DNA of 64,000 nucleotides from Corynebacterium imitans (lineage in GTDB: Bacteria > Actinomycetota > Actinomycetes > Mycobacteriales > Mycobacteriaceae), in NCBI RefSeq assembly GCF_000739455.1, contig NZ_CP009211.1, positions 1,375,458-1,439,457 on the forward strand, in the 5' to 3' direction. Positions 19,182-30,022 of this stretch are shown in pieces (position 1 is the first letter of the stretch; the number at the start of each line of letters is the position of its first letter). Made by a program: the position numbers and the translations under genes. Under the pieces are notes generated by a model. The model had not been told where the DNA came from and made no database searches. It worked only from the letters and a program-made list of their open reading frames with translations.

Positions 19182-19216
19182 GGGCCCGGTGCATGCGATG
19201 TGCACGCACCGGGCCC
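19182..19216 (-). terminator. Hairpin between gap and pgk
   Basis: An 11-bp perfect stem (19182-19192 with 19206-19216; GGGCCCGGTGC / GCACCGGGCCC) with a 13-base loop, 21 bases after the gap stop. The downstream T-run is weak. It may act as a partial terminator or a 3' stabiliser, letting gap be expressed above pgk. Confidence 0.55.
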
Positions 19217-19237
19217 ATCAGCTGAACCGCGCGGGGT

Positions 19238-20641
<1,404 letters not shown>

Positions 20642-21634
20642 TCACATTTCTGATTCGTGCGACTTTTCGTCGTCGATCGCTGCCGTCGTCGGCGGAATTC
20701 CCAGCTCTTTTGCGCGTTTATCCGCGAGCGACAACAGCCTCCGGATGCGCCCCGCCACCGCATCCTTAGTCATCTGCGGGTCCGCCAGCTTGCCCAGCTC
20801 CTCCAAGGAGGCGTGCCGGTGCTCGGCCCGCAGGTAGCCTGCCTCTGCGAGGTGTTCGGGCACATCGTCGCCGAGAATGTCCATCGCGCGCTCCACACGC
20901 CGCGCCGCGGTCGCAGCCGCCTGCGCGGAGCGACGGGTATTGGCGTCATCAAAGGTAGCTAGGCGCTGCCCCGAGCGCGCGCGCAGCTGCTTGCGGCGGC
21001 GCTTCTCGTCCCACTCCAGGCGCGAAAGCGGCGCGCCCATCCGGCTGAGCAAAATACCGATCGTCTCCCCATCGCGGATGTAGACGCGCTCCACTCCCCG
21101 CGTCTCCTTGGTCCGCGTCGGGATATCCAGCCGGCGTGCCAAGCCCACGAGCGCGAGCGCGGACTCCTCCGACGGGCACGCGACCTCAAGCGCCGAAGTC
21201 CTGCCCGGCTCCGTCAGCGAGCCGCGCGCCAAAAACGCACCGCGCCACGCGGCCTCGACGTCCGCGACCGGGCCGGAGACGATCGTGTGCGGCATGCCGA
21301 CGACTGGGTGGCCTGATGCGGTGACCAGGCGCAGCTTCCGCACCACGTCGCGCATCCCGCGGCGTACAGTGACAACACACTTGCGCTCCTTGGTCGCGGA
21401 CCCTGGGGCAATGATGTCCATCTCCGCCTCGACCCCAGTGGTGGCGTGCAGCAACGTCACCAGCCGGCGCGCAACCTGCTCCTCCGCGAACTCCACGACC
21501 AGCGCAATGCCTTGCGGCGTGTCCTGGTAGCTGCCCGCGTAGCGGATCATGGCGGTGGCCTCCGCTATCTGCGCACTCGCATGCGTGAGGCGAACGTTCA
21601 GCAGCTCGTCTTTGACTTTCGCGGTCAGCGCCAC
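20642..21634 (-). CDS. whiA: DNA-binding regulator WhiA
   Basis: WhiA is a conserved Gram-positive DNA-binding protein that combines an N-terminal LAGLIDADG homing-endonuclease-like fold without nuclease activity and a C-terminal helix-turn-helix. It supports cell division and, in Streptomyces, sporulation. The product is 330 residues. I chose GTG at 21634 (VALTAKVKDELLNV) because it matches the family start and has AAAGGGGA 8 bases upstream. The HTH region includes LEELGKLADPQMTKDAVAGRIRRLLSLAD. It is last in uvrC-rapZ-yvcK-whiA, a widely conserved cluster. Confidence 0.96.
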   Translation of the reverse strand: MALTAKVKDELLNVRLTHASAQIAEATAMIRYAGSYQDTPQGIALVVEFAEEQVARRLVTLLHATTGVEAEMDIIAPGSATKERKCVVTVRRGMRDVVRKLRLVTASGHPVVGMPHTIVSGPVADVEAAWRGAFLARGSLTEPGRTSALEVACPSEESALALVGLARRLDIPTRTKETRGVERVYIRDGETIGILLSRMGAPLSRLEWDEKRRRKQLRARSGQRLATFDDANTRRSAQAAATAARRVERAMDILGDDVPEHLAEAGYLRAEHRHASLEELGKLADPQMTKDAVAGRIRRLLSLADKRAKELGIPPTTAAIDDEKSHESEM

Positions 21635-21725
21635 CGTTGCCGTCCCCTTTCTGTTCATCTCTCGTTGGCCTGTATGAGCACACACAGGCGCGCGCACCAA
21701 CCTCAGCTGTACTCAGCGAGGGCGC

Positions 21726-21737
21726 GCGTATCGACGC
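21726..21737 (-). repeat. Intergenic copy of the recurrent word GCGTCGATACGC
   Basis: The 12-base word lies between yvcK and whiA, outside any gene, so it cannot be explained by protein coding. It is one of about 15 close copies in the window (see findings). Confidence 0.6.
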
Positions 21738-21743
21738 TTGATT

Positions 21744-22721
21744 CTAGCGCGCCCGGTACAACTCCAAAATCGCCTCTGCCAACTTGGCAGGGTCGTGCTT
21801 GTCCACCTGCTCGCCTTCCGGGGCAGGAATGTGGACGTCGCGAAACGCGATTCCGGCGCTCACCTGCTGCGCGGCACGCTGCAGGTGCCGACGCTCACCT
21901 TCTGAGGGCGAGATGTGGTTGTCGGCCAGGAAGTAGTCGACGCGCAGCTCCGGCGCGTGCTGGTTAAACACCTGGATGTGGCGCTCGGTACTAAAACCTA
22001 GGGTCTCGCCAGCCTGGGGCAAGAGGTTGAGCATGACGACCACCATCGCGTCGGTAGCGTTCAGCGCCTCCACGATGCCCGGCACCAAAAGGTGCGGCAA
22101 CACCGAGGAGAACCAAGAGCCCGGGCCAATGGTGACGATGTCCGCGGAACGGATCGCCTCAATCGCTTCAGGCGACGCCTCTGGCCGGTCTGGCAGCAAA
22201 CGCACGCGGCGCACCTCGCCCGACGTCGACGCCACGGCAGCCTGTCCACGCACCGAGCGCAACACCCGCGGGTCGTCGTCGAGCCCGGAGACATCCGCCT
22301 CAATATCCAACGGCCGCGGGCTCATCGGGATGACACGACCGACTGAGCGAGTCCACCGCGCCACAATATCGAGGGCGTTCTGCATCCCGCCGAACCTCTC
22401 CGCCAGGCTCACCAGCATGAGGTTGCCCAGCGGGTGCCCGGCCATCACACCGTTGCCGCCAAACCGGTGCTGCAGCGCCTCCTGCCACAGCGTGCCCTCC
22501 TCGTCGTCGGCGGTCAGCGCGGCGAGCGCCATGCGCAGATCCCCCGGCGGGATGATGGGGAACTCCCGGCGCAGCCGCCCGGAAGACCCCCCGTCGTCGG
22601 CAACAGTGACCACGGCGTTAATCTCCGTGGCCTCGGCTTCGCGGGCGGCGAGCAGGGTCTGGTACAGGCCGTGACCACCACCCAGGCAGGTTAAAGCAAG
22701 ACGCTCAGTAGACGAGCTCAT
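21744..22721 (-). CDS. yvcK: YvcK/CofD-like gluconeogenesis factor
   Basis: A 325-residue protein of the CofD-like family; in Bacillus and Mycobacterium, YvcK/CuvA binds UDP-sugars and affects cell shape and growth on gluconeogenic carbon. The glycine-rich start LTCLGGGHGLYQTL, VTVADDGGSSGRLRREF and TIGPGSWFSSVLPHLL are family hallmarks. ATG at 22721. It stands between rapZ and whiA, as usual. Its biochemical role here is inferred from the family. Confidence 0.93.
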   Translation of the reverse strand: MSSSTERLALTCLGGGHGLYQTLLAAREAEATEINAVVTVADDGGSSGRLRREFPIIPPGDLRMALAALTADDEEGTLWQEALQHRFGGNGVMAGHPLGNLMLVSLAERFGGMQNALDIVARWTRSVGRVIPMSPRPLDIEADVSGLDDDPRVLRSVRGQAAVASTSGEVRRVRLLPDRPEASPEAIEAIRSADIVTIGPGSWFSSVLPHLLVPGIVEALNATDAMVVVMLNLLPQAGETLGFSTERHIQVFNQHAPELRVDYFLADNHISPSEGERRHLQRAAQQVSAGIAFRDVHIPAPEGEQVDKHDPAKLAEAILELYRAR

Positions 22722-22763
22722 CGCTGACTCCTTTCACGCTGGGAAGTTGACGTCTCGCGGCAC

Positions 22764-23684
22764 CTAGTGCCTCTGCAAGTCTCTGTGCAACACGCTGACA
22801 TCCAGTTGCGGTTTCTTCCGCAGCCGTCGCCCGACCTCTTCAGCCACCGCCACCGAGCGGTGGTGCCCGCCCGTGCAGCCGATACCGACGGTGATGAAGT
22901 CTTTCCCCTCGTGGCGGTAGCCGTCGAGCGTGCTGCCGAGCAGGCGCACGAAGTTTTCGATGAAGGGCTCCGCATCGGCTTGGCCAAGCACGTAGTCGGA
23001 GACCGGCTTGTCCACCCCGCGGAATTCGCGCAGCTCTTCCACCCAGTACGGGTTCGGAAGGAAGCGGACATCCACGATCAGGTCCGCGTCGCGCGGCGAG
23101 CCGTGCTTAAACCCGAAGGATTCGATGGTGACGTGCTGGCGCCCGGAGGCCAGCTCGCCTATCGACGCCTCGATCGAACGCCGCAGGTCATGCACCGACT
23201 GGTTGGTCGTATCGATGATCACGTCAGCAATCTCGCGCACCGGCTCCAGCTCTTTGCGCTCCCGCTCTATCCCGTGCTTGAGCGTGTCCGTGCCCTGCAG
23301 GGGGTGCGTGCGGCGCACCGAGTCGAAGCGCTGGATGAGCACCCCGTCACGGGCTTCGAGGTAGAGCACGAAGGGGTTGTAGCCGCCCTCCTTGATCTTG
23401 GAGATCGTCTCCATCAGCGAGCCGTTGAACATGCGCGCACGCACGTCGGTGACCACCGCCACCTTCGCCACAGGCGACTGCTCGCCGGTGGACATCTCCA
23501 CCAGTTCCAAGATGAGCTGCGGCGGCAGGTTCTGGGAGACGAAGTAGCCCTTGTCTTCGAAGATCTTCGCCGCCGTGGACAGGCCACCGCCGGACAGCCC
23601 GGTGATAATGACGGGGTGCAAAACTTGCGCTGCGTTGCCCGATTGGCCCGCAGGTTGGGTCTGATGCTGGTGCGACTGCGTCAT
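22764..23684 (-). CDS. rapZ: RapZ-like nucleotide-binding protein
   Basis: A 306-residue RapZ (YvcJ) family P-loop protein; in E. coli RapZ binds the small RNA GlmZ, but this function is not established in actinobacteria. The P-loop reads [10 protein letters not shown], without the usual Walker A lysine. The C-terminal domain holds [19 protein letters not shown], the family's most conserved stretch. I chose ATG at 23684 ([14 protein letters not shown]); another ATG 3 codons earlier is possible. A copy of GCGTCGATAGGC lies in it at 23158-23169. Confidence 0.93.
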   Translation of the reverse strand: MTQSHQHQTQPAGQSGNAAQVLHPVIITGLSGGGLSTAAKIFEDKGYFVSQNLPPQLILELVEMSTGEQSPVAKVAVVTDVRARMFNGSLMETISKIKEGGYNPFVLYLEARDGVLIQRFDSVRRTHPLQGTDTLKHGIERERKELEPVREIADVIIDTTNQSVHDLRRSIEASIGELASGRQHVTIESFGFKHGSPRDADLIVDVRFLPNPYWVEELREFRGVDKPVSDYVLGQADAEPFIENFVRLLGSTLDGYRHEGKDFITVGIGCTGGHHRSVAVAEEVGRRLRKKPQLDVSVLHRDLQRH

Positions 23685-23746
23685 ACACCACATCCTAACC
23701 GAGCCGACGCGCGCACGCGGGCGGCTTTCGGCCCTGAGTTGCGCCC

Positions 23747-25819
23747 TTAGTTGCCGCGGTGCAAGTGCTCGTAGATTGTCGTGGCGAGCTTCGGTCCCAC
23801 GCCGTCGACCTCTTGAATCTCCTCCACGGAAGCCGCCTTGATCTTCTTCACGGACCCGAAGTGCTTGACCAGCTCCGTGCGCCGCGCGGGCCCGAGCCCG
23901 GGGATAGCGTCAAGAGCGGAGGCACGCATCCGTTTCGAGCGCTGCTGGCGGTGGTAGGTGATGGCGAAGCGGTGCGCCTCATCGCGGATCTGCTGGAGCA
24001 GGTACATGCCCTCGGAATTGCGCGGCAGGATCACCGGCTCATCGTCGTCGGGCACCCACACCTCTTCCAGGCGCTTCGCCAGCCCGATGAGCTGGACGTC
24101 GACGATGCCGAGTTCGTCGAAGACGGCCTGCGCGGCGTCGACCTGAGGCTTGCCGCCGTCGACAATGTAGAGCTGCGGCGGGTAGGCAAAGCGCTTGTTG
24201 TCCGTGGTCTCGACCTCGGCGGCCTCCTCCGCGAACATCAGCGCCGCGCTTTCTTCGTCGGGGTTGGCCAACTTGTCCTCGTTGTAGCGCTTGAACCTGC
24301 GGCGAGTGACCTCGGCGATCGAGCCGACGTCGTTCGAGCGGCCGTCACCGGCAGCTTCTTTGATGCGGTAGCGTCGATAATCCTGCTTCTTTGGCAGGCC
24401 ATCCTCGAAGACGACGAGCGAGGCGACCACGTCAGTGCCCTGGATGTGCGAGATGTCAGTGCACTCCATCCGCAGCGGGGCCTCCTGCATCCCCAGCGCG
24501 TCCTGGATGTCCTGCAGCGCCTGCGAGCGCGCGGTGAGGTCGCCGACGCGCTTAAGCTTGTGCTGGTGCAGGGCCTCGACCGCATTTTTGCGCACCGTCT
24601 CCATCAGCGCGGCCTTGTCACCGCGCTGCGGCACGCGGATGTCCACCTGCGCGCCGCGCAGTCCCTCGAGCAGCTCGGTGACCTCGGCGAGCTCGTCCGG
24701 CATCTCGGCGACGAGAATCTCGCGGGGCACGGGCTGCGGGGTGCGTATCGACGCCCACGATTCCTGATCCACCCCGCGCCGCTGGATCTTCTCCTCCTCG
24801 CGCTTGCGGTCTTCCGCATCCTCTTGGTGCTGCCGCTCCACAGCATCCGAGTAGTACTGCACCAGGAAGTTCTGCATGAGCACGGGCAGCGCTGGGTCCT
24901 TGTCACCCTCCTCGAGCCGCTCGGTGGAGCCCGGCTCGTCGCCGGTCTTCTCCACTACCCAGCCACGCTGCGCGCGGATGCGCCCGCCGCGTACGTTAAA
25001 GATCTGGACCGCGGCCTCGAGCTCGTCGGTATCAAAGGCGATGATGTCGGCGTCCGTATCCTGGCTCAGCACCACGGTCTGGCGCTCCATGACCTTGTTC
25101 ACCGCGCCCAGGTCGTCACGCAGCCGCGCGGCCTTTTCAAACTCCAGGTTTTCCGCGGCCTCCTCCATCTGACGCGTCATCCCGCGCACGAGCGCGTCCG
25201 TGTTACCAGACATGAAGCCGAGAAAGCCGGCGACGATCGCTGCGTACTCTTCCTCGTCGACGCGCCCAACGCAGGGTGCAGCGCACTTATCGATGTAGCC
25301 GAGCAGACACGGCCTGCCCAGCGACTCGTGACGGTTGTACACACCATTGCTACAGGTGCGGATGGGAAAGACGCGGGTGAGCAGGTCAAGCGTTTCGCGC
25401 ACGGCCCACGCATGCGAGTACGGGCCAAAGTAGCGCACCCCCTTGCGCTTCGGCCCGCGGTAGAAGAAGGCGCGGGGGAAGCGCTCGCGCACGCTCACCG
25501 CGAGCATCGGGTACGTCTTGTCGTCCCGGTACATCACGTTGAACCAGGGGTCGAACTTCTTAATCCAGGTGTACTCGAGCTGGAGCGCTTCCACCTCGCT
25601 GGAGACCACCGTCCACTCCACGGACGCGGCGGTAAAGACCATCTGCCGGGTCCGCGGGTGCAGGTGCTCCGGGGGCTGGAAGTAGTTGTTCAGCCGCGAG
25701 CGCAGGTTCTTTGCCTTGCCCACGTACACGACGCGCCCGTTCGCGTCGCGGAATTTATACACGCCCGGGTCGGTGGGAATCGTGCCCGTCGCCGGGCGGT
25801 AGTCCTGCGGGTTTGCCAA
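23747..25819 (-). CDS. uvrC: UvrABC excision nuclease subunit C
   Basis: UvrC makes both incisions around bulky DNA lesions. The 690-residue product shows the GIY-YIG nuclease domain ([24 protein letters not shown], residues 18-100), the UVR motif for UvrB binding (about 220-255), the RNase H-like endonuclease domain ([21 protein letters not shown]) and a C-terminal helix-hairpin-helix pair ([34 protein letters not shown]). A charged stretch around residues 335-355 is somewhat variable in the family. It heads uvrC-rapZ-yvcK-whiA, 29 bases from the PH-like gene. Confidence 0.98.
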   Translation of the reverse strand: MANPQDYRPATGTIPTDPGVYKFRDANGRVVYVGKAKNLRSRLNNYFQPPEHLHPRTRQMVFTAASVEWTVVSSEVEALQLEYTWIKKFDPWFNVMYRDDKTYPMLAVSVRERFPRAFFYRGPKRKGVRYFGPYSHAWAVRETLDLLTRVFPIRTCSNGVYNRHESLGRPCLLGYIDKCAAPCVGRVDEEEYAAIVAGFLGFMSGNTDALVRGMTRQMEEAAENLEFEKAARLRDDLGAVNKVMERQTVVLSQDTDADIIAFDTDELEAAVQIFNVRGGRIRAQRGWVVEKTGDEPGSTERLEEGDKDPALPVLMQNFLVQYYSDAVERQHQEDAEDRKREEEKIQRRGVDQESWASIRTPQPVPREILVAEMPDELAEVTELLEGLRGAQVDIRVPQRGDKAALMETVRKNAVEALHQHKLKRVGDLTARSQALQDIQDALGMQEAPLRMECTDISHIQGTDVVASLVVFEDGLPKKQDYRRYRIKEAAGDGRSNDVGSIAEVTRRRFKRYNEDKLANPDEESAALMFAEEAAEVETTDNKRFAYPPQLYIVDGGKPQVDAAQAVFDELGIVDVQLIGLAKRLEEVWVPDDDEPVILPRNSEGMYLLQQIRDEAHRFAITYHRQQRSKRMRASALDAIPGLGPARRTELVKHFGSVKKIKAASVEEIQEVDGVGPKLATTIYEHLHRGN

Positions 25820-25848
25820 TCAGCTCGTCCCTTTCCGTTGTGCGCTGC

Positions 25849-26445
25849 TTATTCCGCGGGGTCCTCCGGCATGTACTTTGCCTCGAGGTCGCGGAACTTT
25901 GCGACGGCCTCAAGCGCGTGCTCCTTGTCGCCCGCCTGGATCGCCCACAGCGGCACGTACTCAAACTCCGGCAGCTCCAGGCGTGCCATGCGCGAGCCCT
26001 TGGGGAAGGACAGCCCGTAGATCACCAGCCAGGGATAGAAGCGCGTGCCGATGATGTTGGCTACTTCCACCCCGTCCTCGTTGACGCGCACGCGCGGCCG
26101 AGTCAGGCAGATCCAGGACACGATCGAGATGACAATGCCGACGCCCACGAAGGCGAACTTATCGATCCCGGTAATGGCAACGCCGGTAAACTCCACGTCC
26201 ACGACCGAGGCCATGAAGAAGTGCACCGCCATAACCAGCACGATCCACGCGACGGCCACGCGGCGCAAGAAGCGCGACGTGACGGTGAGCTCCCAAGGCT
26301 TAGTCGAGGTCAGCGCGTGGGGGTCGAGGGCGTTGAGGTAGACGAGCTCCTCTTCGCTCAGCTTGCGCGTCTGTGTCGCATGCTGCGCGTCGTTTGCCTC
26401 CCCCGTTGCCCCGGAACCGCCAGTGGACCCTGTCTCCCCTGTCAC
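25849..26445 (-). CDS. Small membrane protein with a PH-like domain
   Basis: A 198-residue protein. A low-complexity Gly/Thr/Ser N-terminus (residues 1-25) is followed by two membrane helices near 61-82 and 91-112. A soluble C-terminal domain (RPRVRVNEDGVEVANIIGTRFYPW onward) resembles the bacterial PH-like domain of conserved actinobacterial membrane proteins found between ribH and uvrC. Function unknown. GTG start at 26445. It probably belongs to the riboflavin/uvrC transcript. Confidence 0.8.
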   Translation of the reverse strand: MTGETGSTGGSGATGEANDAQHATQTRKLSEEELVYLNALDPHALTSTKPWELTVTSRFLRRVAVAWIVLVMAVHFFMASVVDVEFTGVAITGIDKFAFVGVGIVISIVSWICLTRPRVRVNEDGVEVANIIGTRFYPWLVIYGLSFPKGSRMARLELPEFEYVPLWAIQAGDKEHALEAVAKFRDLEAKYMPEDPAE

Positions 26446-26511
26446 GCGAACGTCCTTTCCTTCCCGCGGCCCGCACGTCGAGCCTGCGCTACCGTCAATT
26501 ACCTTGGGATC

Positions 26512-26997
26512 CTAGTCACGGGCGCGCAGCGCGCGCACCTTTCCCAGCTCTACCGCCGCGCCGAGCGCCGCGCGAACAGCGGCCTCGCCCTTGTCCTCCT
26601 TGGCGTCCTCACCACCGGACCGCTCGTAGGCCTGGTCTTCATCTTCTACGGTGAGCACACCGTTGCCCACGGGCGTGCCCTCGTCGAGGGCAACGCGGGT
26701 AAGCCCGCTGGTCACCGAGTCACAGACGACTTCGAAGTGCGGCGTCTTGCCGCGGATCACACAGCCGAGCGCCACCACAGCGTCGTAGCGGCGGCCGCAG
26801 GCCTGCACCACCACGGGCAGCTCCATCGCGCCATCCACCAAGTACTCGTCGGCCTTCGCGCCGAGCTCGCGTGCCGTGGCCAGCGCACGCTCGCGCAGGG
26901 TATCGACGATCCGCGCATTCCAGCGCGTGGACACAATTGCCACCGTCAGGCCTTCAGCCTGCGGCGAATACGGTTCCGGCTCACCAGAGGAAGCCAT
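26512..26997 (-). CDS. ribH: 6,7-dimethyl-8-ribityllumazine synthase
   Basis: Condenses the RibA/RibD pyrimidine with 3,4-dihydroxy-2-butanone 4-phosphate to make lumazine, the penultimate riboflavin precursor; it usually forms an icosahedral or pentameric shell. The 161-residue product has IVSTRWNARIVD, VDGAMELPVVVQ and ALGCVIRGKTPHFEVVCDS with the catalytic His. ATG at 26997. It is separated from ribAB by 63 bases containing an inverted repeat. Confidence 0.97.
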   Translation of the reverse strand: MASSGEPEPYSPQAEGLTVAIVSTRWNARIVDTLRERALATARELGAKADEYLVDGAMELPVVVQACGRRYDAVVALGCVIRGKTPHFEVVCDSVTSGLTRVALDEGTPVGNGVLTVEDEDQAYERSGGEDAKEDKGEAAVRAALGAAVELGKVRALRARD

Positions 26998-27025
26998 AAG
27001 TTTTCCACTCCATTCGAGTCGTCGC

Positions 27026-27051
27026 TTCTAGAGACGGGCGTCTTTCTAGAA
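27026..27051. repeat. Inverted repeat between ribAB and ribH
   Basis: TTCTAGA (27026-27032) and TCTAGAA (27045-27051) flank an inner GACG/CGTC pair, giving an almost continuous stem. It sits in the 63-base ribAB-ribH spacer. It could be an attenuating hairpin or an operator; there is no clear T-run. Confidence 0.45.
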
Positions 27052-27060
27052 TACGTGCAA

Positions 27061-28347
27061 TCAGCCTGCCGAAGGCGCACCGCCACCGGCATCCGGCGTG
27101 TGTGCATCCAACCACTGCGCAACGCCCGGCAGGTCATGGCCCATCCGGTCGCGCTTGGTGCGAAGGTAGCCGATGTTGTCGTGCGAGGGCACGATCTCAA
27201 TCCGGGTGCGGCCGGCAACCTGTGGGCCGAACCCGCTGAGTGCGTGGACCTTGTCCGGGTTGTTGGACAGCAGCTGCATGGATTCGATGCCCAGGTCGGC
27301 GAGGATTTGGCCGGCGACTGAGTACTCGCGGGCGTCGATAGGCAGCCCCTGCTCTAAGTTTGCATCCACCGTGTCAAGGCCCTGGTCCTGTAGCGCGTAG
27401 GCCTGCAGCTTGGCCAGCAGGCCGATCCCACGGCCCTCGTGTCCACGGACGTAGACCACCACGCCGCGGCCAGCCTCGTGGATGCGGCGCATGGACTCGT
27501 GCAGCTGCGGGCCGCAATCGCAGCGAGCCGACGCAAACGCGTCGCCGGTCAGGCACTCGGAGTGCACGCGCACGAGCACGTCGTCGGCACCGGCGAGCTG
27601 CGCGGGATCACCAGCGACGAGTGCGACGTGCTCGGTGCCGTCGATGTCGTTGCGGTAGCCCACGGCGTGGAACTCGCCGAACTCGGTGGGCAGGCGTGTC
27701 TCGGTGACGCGGGAGACAAAGCGTTCGTGGCGGCGTCGATACGCAATGAGCTGGTCAATCGAGATCATCACCAGGCCGTGGGTGTCGGCGAATTCGCGCA
27801 ACTCGTCGAAGCGGGCCATATCCGTTGGGTCCTGCTCGGAGACGATCTCGCACAGCGCACCGGCCGGACGCAGCCCCGCCATCCGAGCGAGATCCACGCT
27901 GGCCTCGGTGTGCCCGTCGCGGGCGAGCACGCCGCCGGGCCGGGCGCGCAGCGGCACCACGTGCCCCGGGCGGGTGAAGTCGTTCACGGTGGTCTCAGCG
28001 CTGGCGAGTCGGCGTAGCGTCTCGGCACGCGAGGTCGCGGAAATGCCGGTCGTGCCGGTCGCCGCGTCCACCGTCACGGTATAGGCGGTGCCGCGGGCGT
28101 CCTGGTTGCGCGCCACCATCGGCGGCAGATTGAGCCGGTCGGCGTCTTCGTTTTCCAGAGCGACGCAGATGTAGCCGGAGGTGTAGCGCACCATAAACGC
28201 CACGAGCTCTGGGGTGGCGGCTTCGGCGGCGAAGATCAGGTCGCCCTCGTTTTCCCGATCCTCATTATCCACCACAACCACCGCTTCGCCGCGGGCAATG
28301 GCGGCGATGGCGTCCTCGACAGCATCCAAGCGGGAACCGTTACTCAT
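27061..28347 (-). CDS. ribAB: Bifunctional DHBP synthase / GTP cyclohydrolase II
   Basis: A 428-residue fusion supplying both riboflavin precursors. The N-terminal half makes 3,4-dihydroxy-2-butanone 4-phosphate ([18 protein letters not shown] near residue 25; [11 protein letters not shown]). The C-terminal half, from about residue 210, is GTP cyclohydrolase II with zinc cysteines in [20 protein letters not shown] and [17 protein letters not shown] at 28347 overlaps the ribE stop by 8 bases, suggesting coupling. Two copies of the recurrent word lie in it (27332-27343, 27733-27744). Confidence 0.97.
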   Translation of the reverse strand: MSNGSRLDAVEDAIAAIARGEAVVVVDNEDRENEGDLIFAAEAATPELVAFMVRYTSGYICVALENEDADRLNLPPMVARNQDARGTAYTVTVDAATGTTGISATSRAETLRRLASAETTVNDFTRPGHVVPLRARPGGVLARDGHTEASVDLARMAGLRPAGALCEIVSEQDPTDMARFDELREFADTHGLVMISIDQLIAYRRRHERFVSRVTETRLPTEFGEFHAVGYRNDIDGTEHVALVAGDPAQLAGADDVLVRVHSECLTGDAFASARCDCGPQLHESMRRIHEAGRGVVVYVRGHEGRGIGLLAKLQAYALQDQGLDTVDANLEQGLPIDAREYSVAGQILADLGIESMQLLSNNPDKVHALSGFGPQVAGRTRIEIVPSHDNIGYLRTKRDRMGHDLPGVAQWLDAHTPDAGGGAPSAG

Positions 28348-28987
28348 AGTCGTTTACCTTAGCCCGCACCATATTCTCCACGTACTTGGCTACCTGGTCG
28401 ACCTCCAGGTTCACCGGCTCGCCGACGCGCAGCTCGCCCGCGGTGGTTTCTGCAAGCGTGGTGGGAATCAGCGAAACCTCGAAGAAGTCGTCTCCCACCG
28501 CAGAGACGGTCAGCGACGTGCCGTTGACCGCAATCGAGCCCTTCTCCACCACGTAGCGGCGCAGGCCCTCTGGCAGGCTAAACCGCAGCACGTCCCAACG
28601 CGGCCCCGGCGTGCGCGAAAGCAGCTCGGCCACGCCGTCCACGTGGCCCTGCACGATGTGCCCACCTAACCGGTCGCCCACCTTCAGCGCCCGCTCCAGG
28701 TTCACCCGCACTCCTTCCAGCGACGTGCCCTGGTTCGCCAGCCCGAGCCGGGTCCGCCGCATCGTCTCCGGCATCACGTCGGCCCAAAAGCGCTCGGGCC
28801 GCGGCTGCCCGTCTTCGAGTGCCTCCGGCAGCCCGGTCACAGTCAAGCACACCCCGTCGACAGCAATCGAGTCGCCGTTGCGCGCATCCTCGGTCACCTT
28901 CGGCGCGCGGATACACACGCGTGCATCTGTTTCGCCCAGTTCCACGGCCTCGATCGTGCCGACTTCTTCAATCAGTCCGGTAAACAC
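28340..28987 (-). CDS. ribE: Riboflavin synthase alpha chain
   Basis: Dismutates two lumazine molecules to riboflavin and the RibH substrate. The 215-residue product has the usual two similar halves: [16 protein letters not shown] / [14 protein letters not shown] in the first and [15 protein letters not shown] / [15 protein letters not shown] in the second. ATG at 28987, 12 bases after ribD. It is also called ribC in Bacillus and Corynebacterium naming. Confidence 0.97.
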   Translation of the reverse strand: MFTGLIEEVGTIEAVELGETDARVCIRAPKVTEDARNGDSIAVDGVCLTVTGLPEALEDGQPRPERFWADVMPETMRRTRLGLANQGTSLEGVRVNLERALKVGDRLGGHIVQGHVDGVAELLSRTPGPRWDVLRFSLPEGLRRYVVEKGSIAVNGTSLTVSAVGDDFFEVSLIPTTLAETTAGELRVGEPVNLEVDQVAKYVENMVRAKVNDYE

Positions 28988-28999
28988 TGCGTATCCTGC

Positions 29000-30022
29000 C
29001 TACTTATCCTGTTCAAGCAAATCTTTTCGTGCCATCTCGATGAGCACGTCTTCACCCAGCTGTATCACGCGCTCGACGCGGAAGCGCTGTGCCTGACTCA
29101 TCGTCGTGGCTAGCGGCCCGCCGAGCACCCCGCGCCCGGCACCGAGCAGCGCCGGGGCAACATACGCCTGGATGCGGTCGACGAGTCCCGCGTTCACGAA
29201 GCTGAGCGCAAGAGACGCGCCGCCTTCAACGAGCACGTCGCGCGCCCCGCGCTCCCACAGCGCCGCCAGCGCGCTCTCCGGGTCCGGGTACTGCGTAAAG
29301 CCGAGGCGCGCGAGGTTGCCGGTGATCTCGCGGGTGCCCACCACCACGCGCTCCGGCTGGGTTGAGTACAGCTCGCCGTCCGGGCGGCGCGCGGTGAGCT
29401 GCGGGTCGTCCGCGAGTGCGGTGCCGGTACCCACGATGATCGCGTCGCGCCGCGCCCGATCACGATGTACGTGCGCACGCGCCGCCTCGCCAGTAATCCA
29501 CTTGCTCGTCCCATCGGCCGCAGCGGTAAACCCATCAAGGGTCGCCGCGTACTTCCAGGTCACCGCAGGCCGCTGCATGCTTATCGACGCCCACCACGCC
29601 CCCAGCGCTACCACCTCCCGCGGCTCGTACGCCACCTGCACCCCCGCGCGCCGGAGCACTTGCGCGCCCCCAGCAGCTTCGGGGTTTGGGTCTTTGGTGA
29701 GGTAGATGACCTGCGCTACGCCCGCCTGTATCAACGCGTGCGTGCACGGACCGGTGCGCCCTGTGTGCGCGCAGGGCTCGAGGGTCACGATCGCGACCGC
29801 GCCCTGTGCCCGCTCACCGGCTGCTGCCAAGGCGTTGACCTCAGCGTGCGCGCCGCCGGCGGGCGAGGTGGCACCTACGGCAATGAGGTGACCTGAGGCG
29901 TCGATAATCGCGCAGCCGACTGGCGGGTTCGGCGACGTCGTGCCCCGCACTGACTCGCCCGCGGAAATCGCCGCGGCAATGCCTGCCTCTACCGCGGCTG
30001 GATGGGCCCGTACGTTACTCAG
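29000..30022 (-). CDS. ribD: Riboflavin deaminase/reductase RibD with probable CTG start
   Basis: RibD deaminates and then reduces the GTP-derived pyrimidine of riboflavin synthesis. The N-terminal deaminase domain has GGAHAEVNAL and the zinc ligands in LEPCAHTGRTGPC; the reductase domain starts around KYAATLDGFTAAADGTSKWI. The first normal start codon in frame is GTG at 29950, which would cut off the conserved N-terminal helix before RGTTSPNPPVGC. The frame is open upstream (HPAAVEAGIAAAISAGESV) back to a CTG at 30022 that overlaps the rpe stop in the pattern CTGA. I therefore call 340 residues from CTG. The shorter 316-residue form from GTG remains possible. A copy of GCGTCGATAAGC lies at 29579-29590. 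Confidence 0.85.
   Translation of the reverse strand: MSNVRAHPAAVEAGIAAAISAGESVRGTTSPNPPVGCAIIDASGHLIAVGATSPAGGAHAEVNALAAAGERAQGAVAIVTLEPCAHTGRTGPCTHALIQAGVAQVIYLTKDPNPEAAGGAQVLRRAGVQVAYEPREVVALGAWWASISMQRPAVTWKYAATLDGFTAAADGTSKWITGEAARAHVHRDRARRDAIIVGTGTALADDPQLTARRPDGELYSTQPERVVVGTREITGNLARLGFTQYPDPESALAALWERGARDVLVEGGASLALSFVNAGLVDRIQAYVAPALLGAGRGVLGGPLATTMSQAQRFRVERVIQLGEDVLIEMARKDLLEQDK

Noticed and set aside
23759..26020. A 753-residue open frame antisense to uvrC
   Set aside because: Shadow of uvrC; composition is atypical and there is no recognisable domain.
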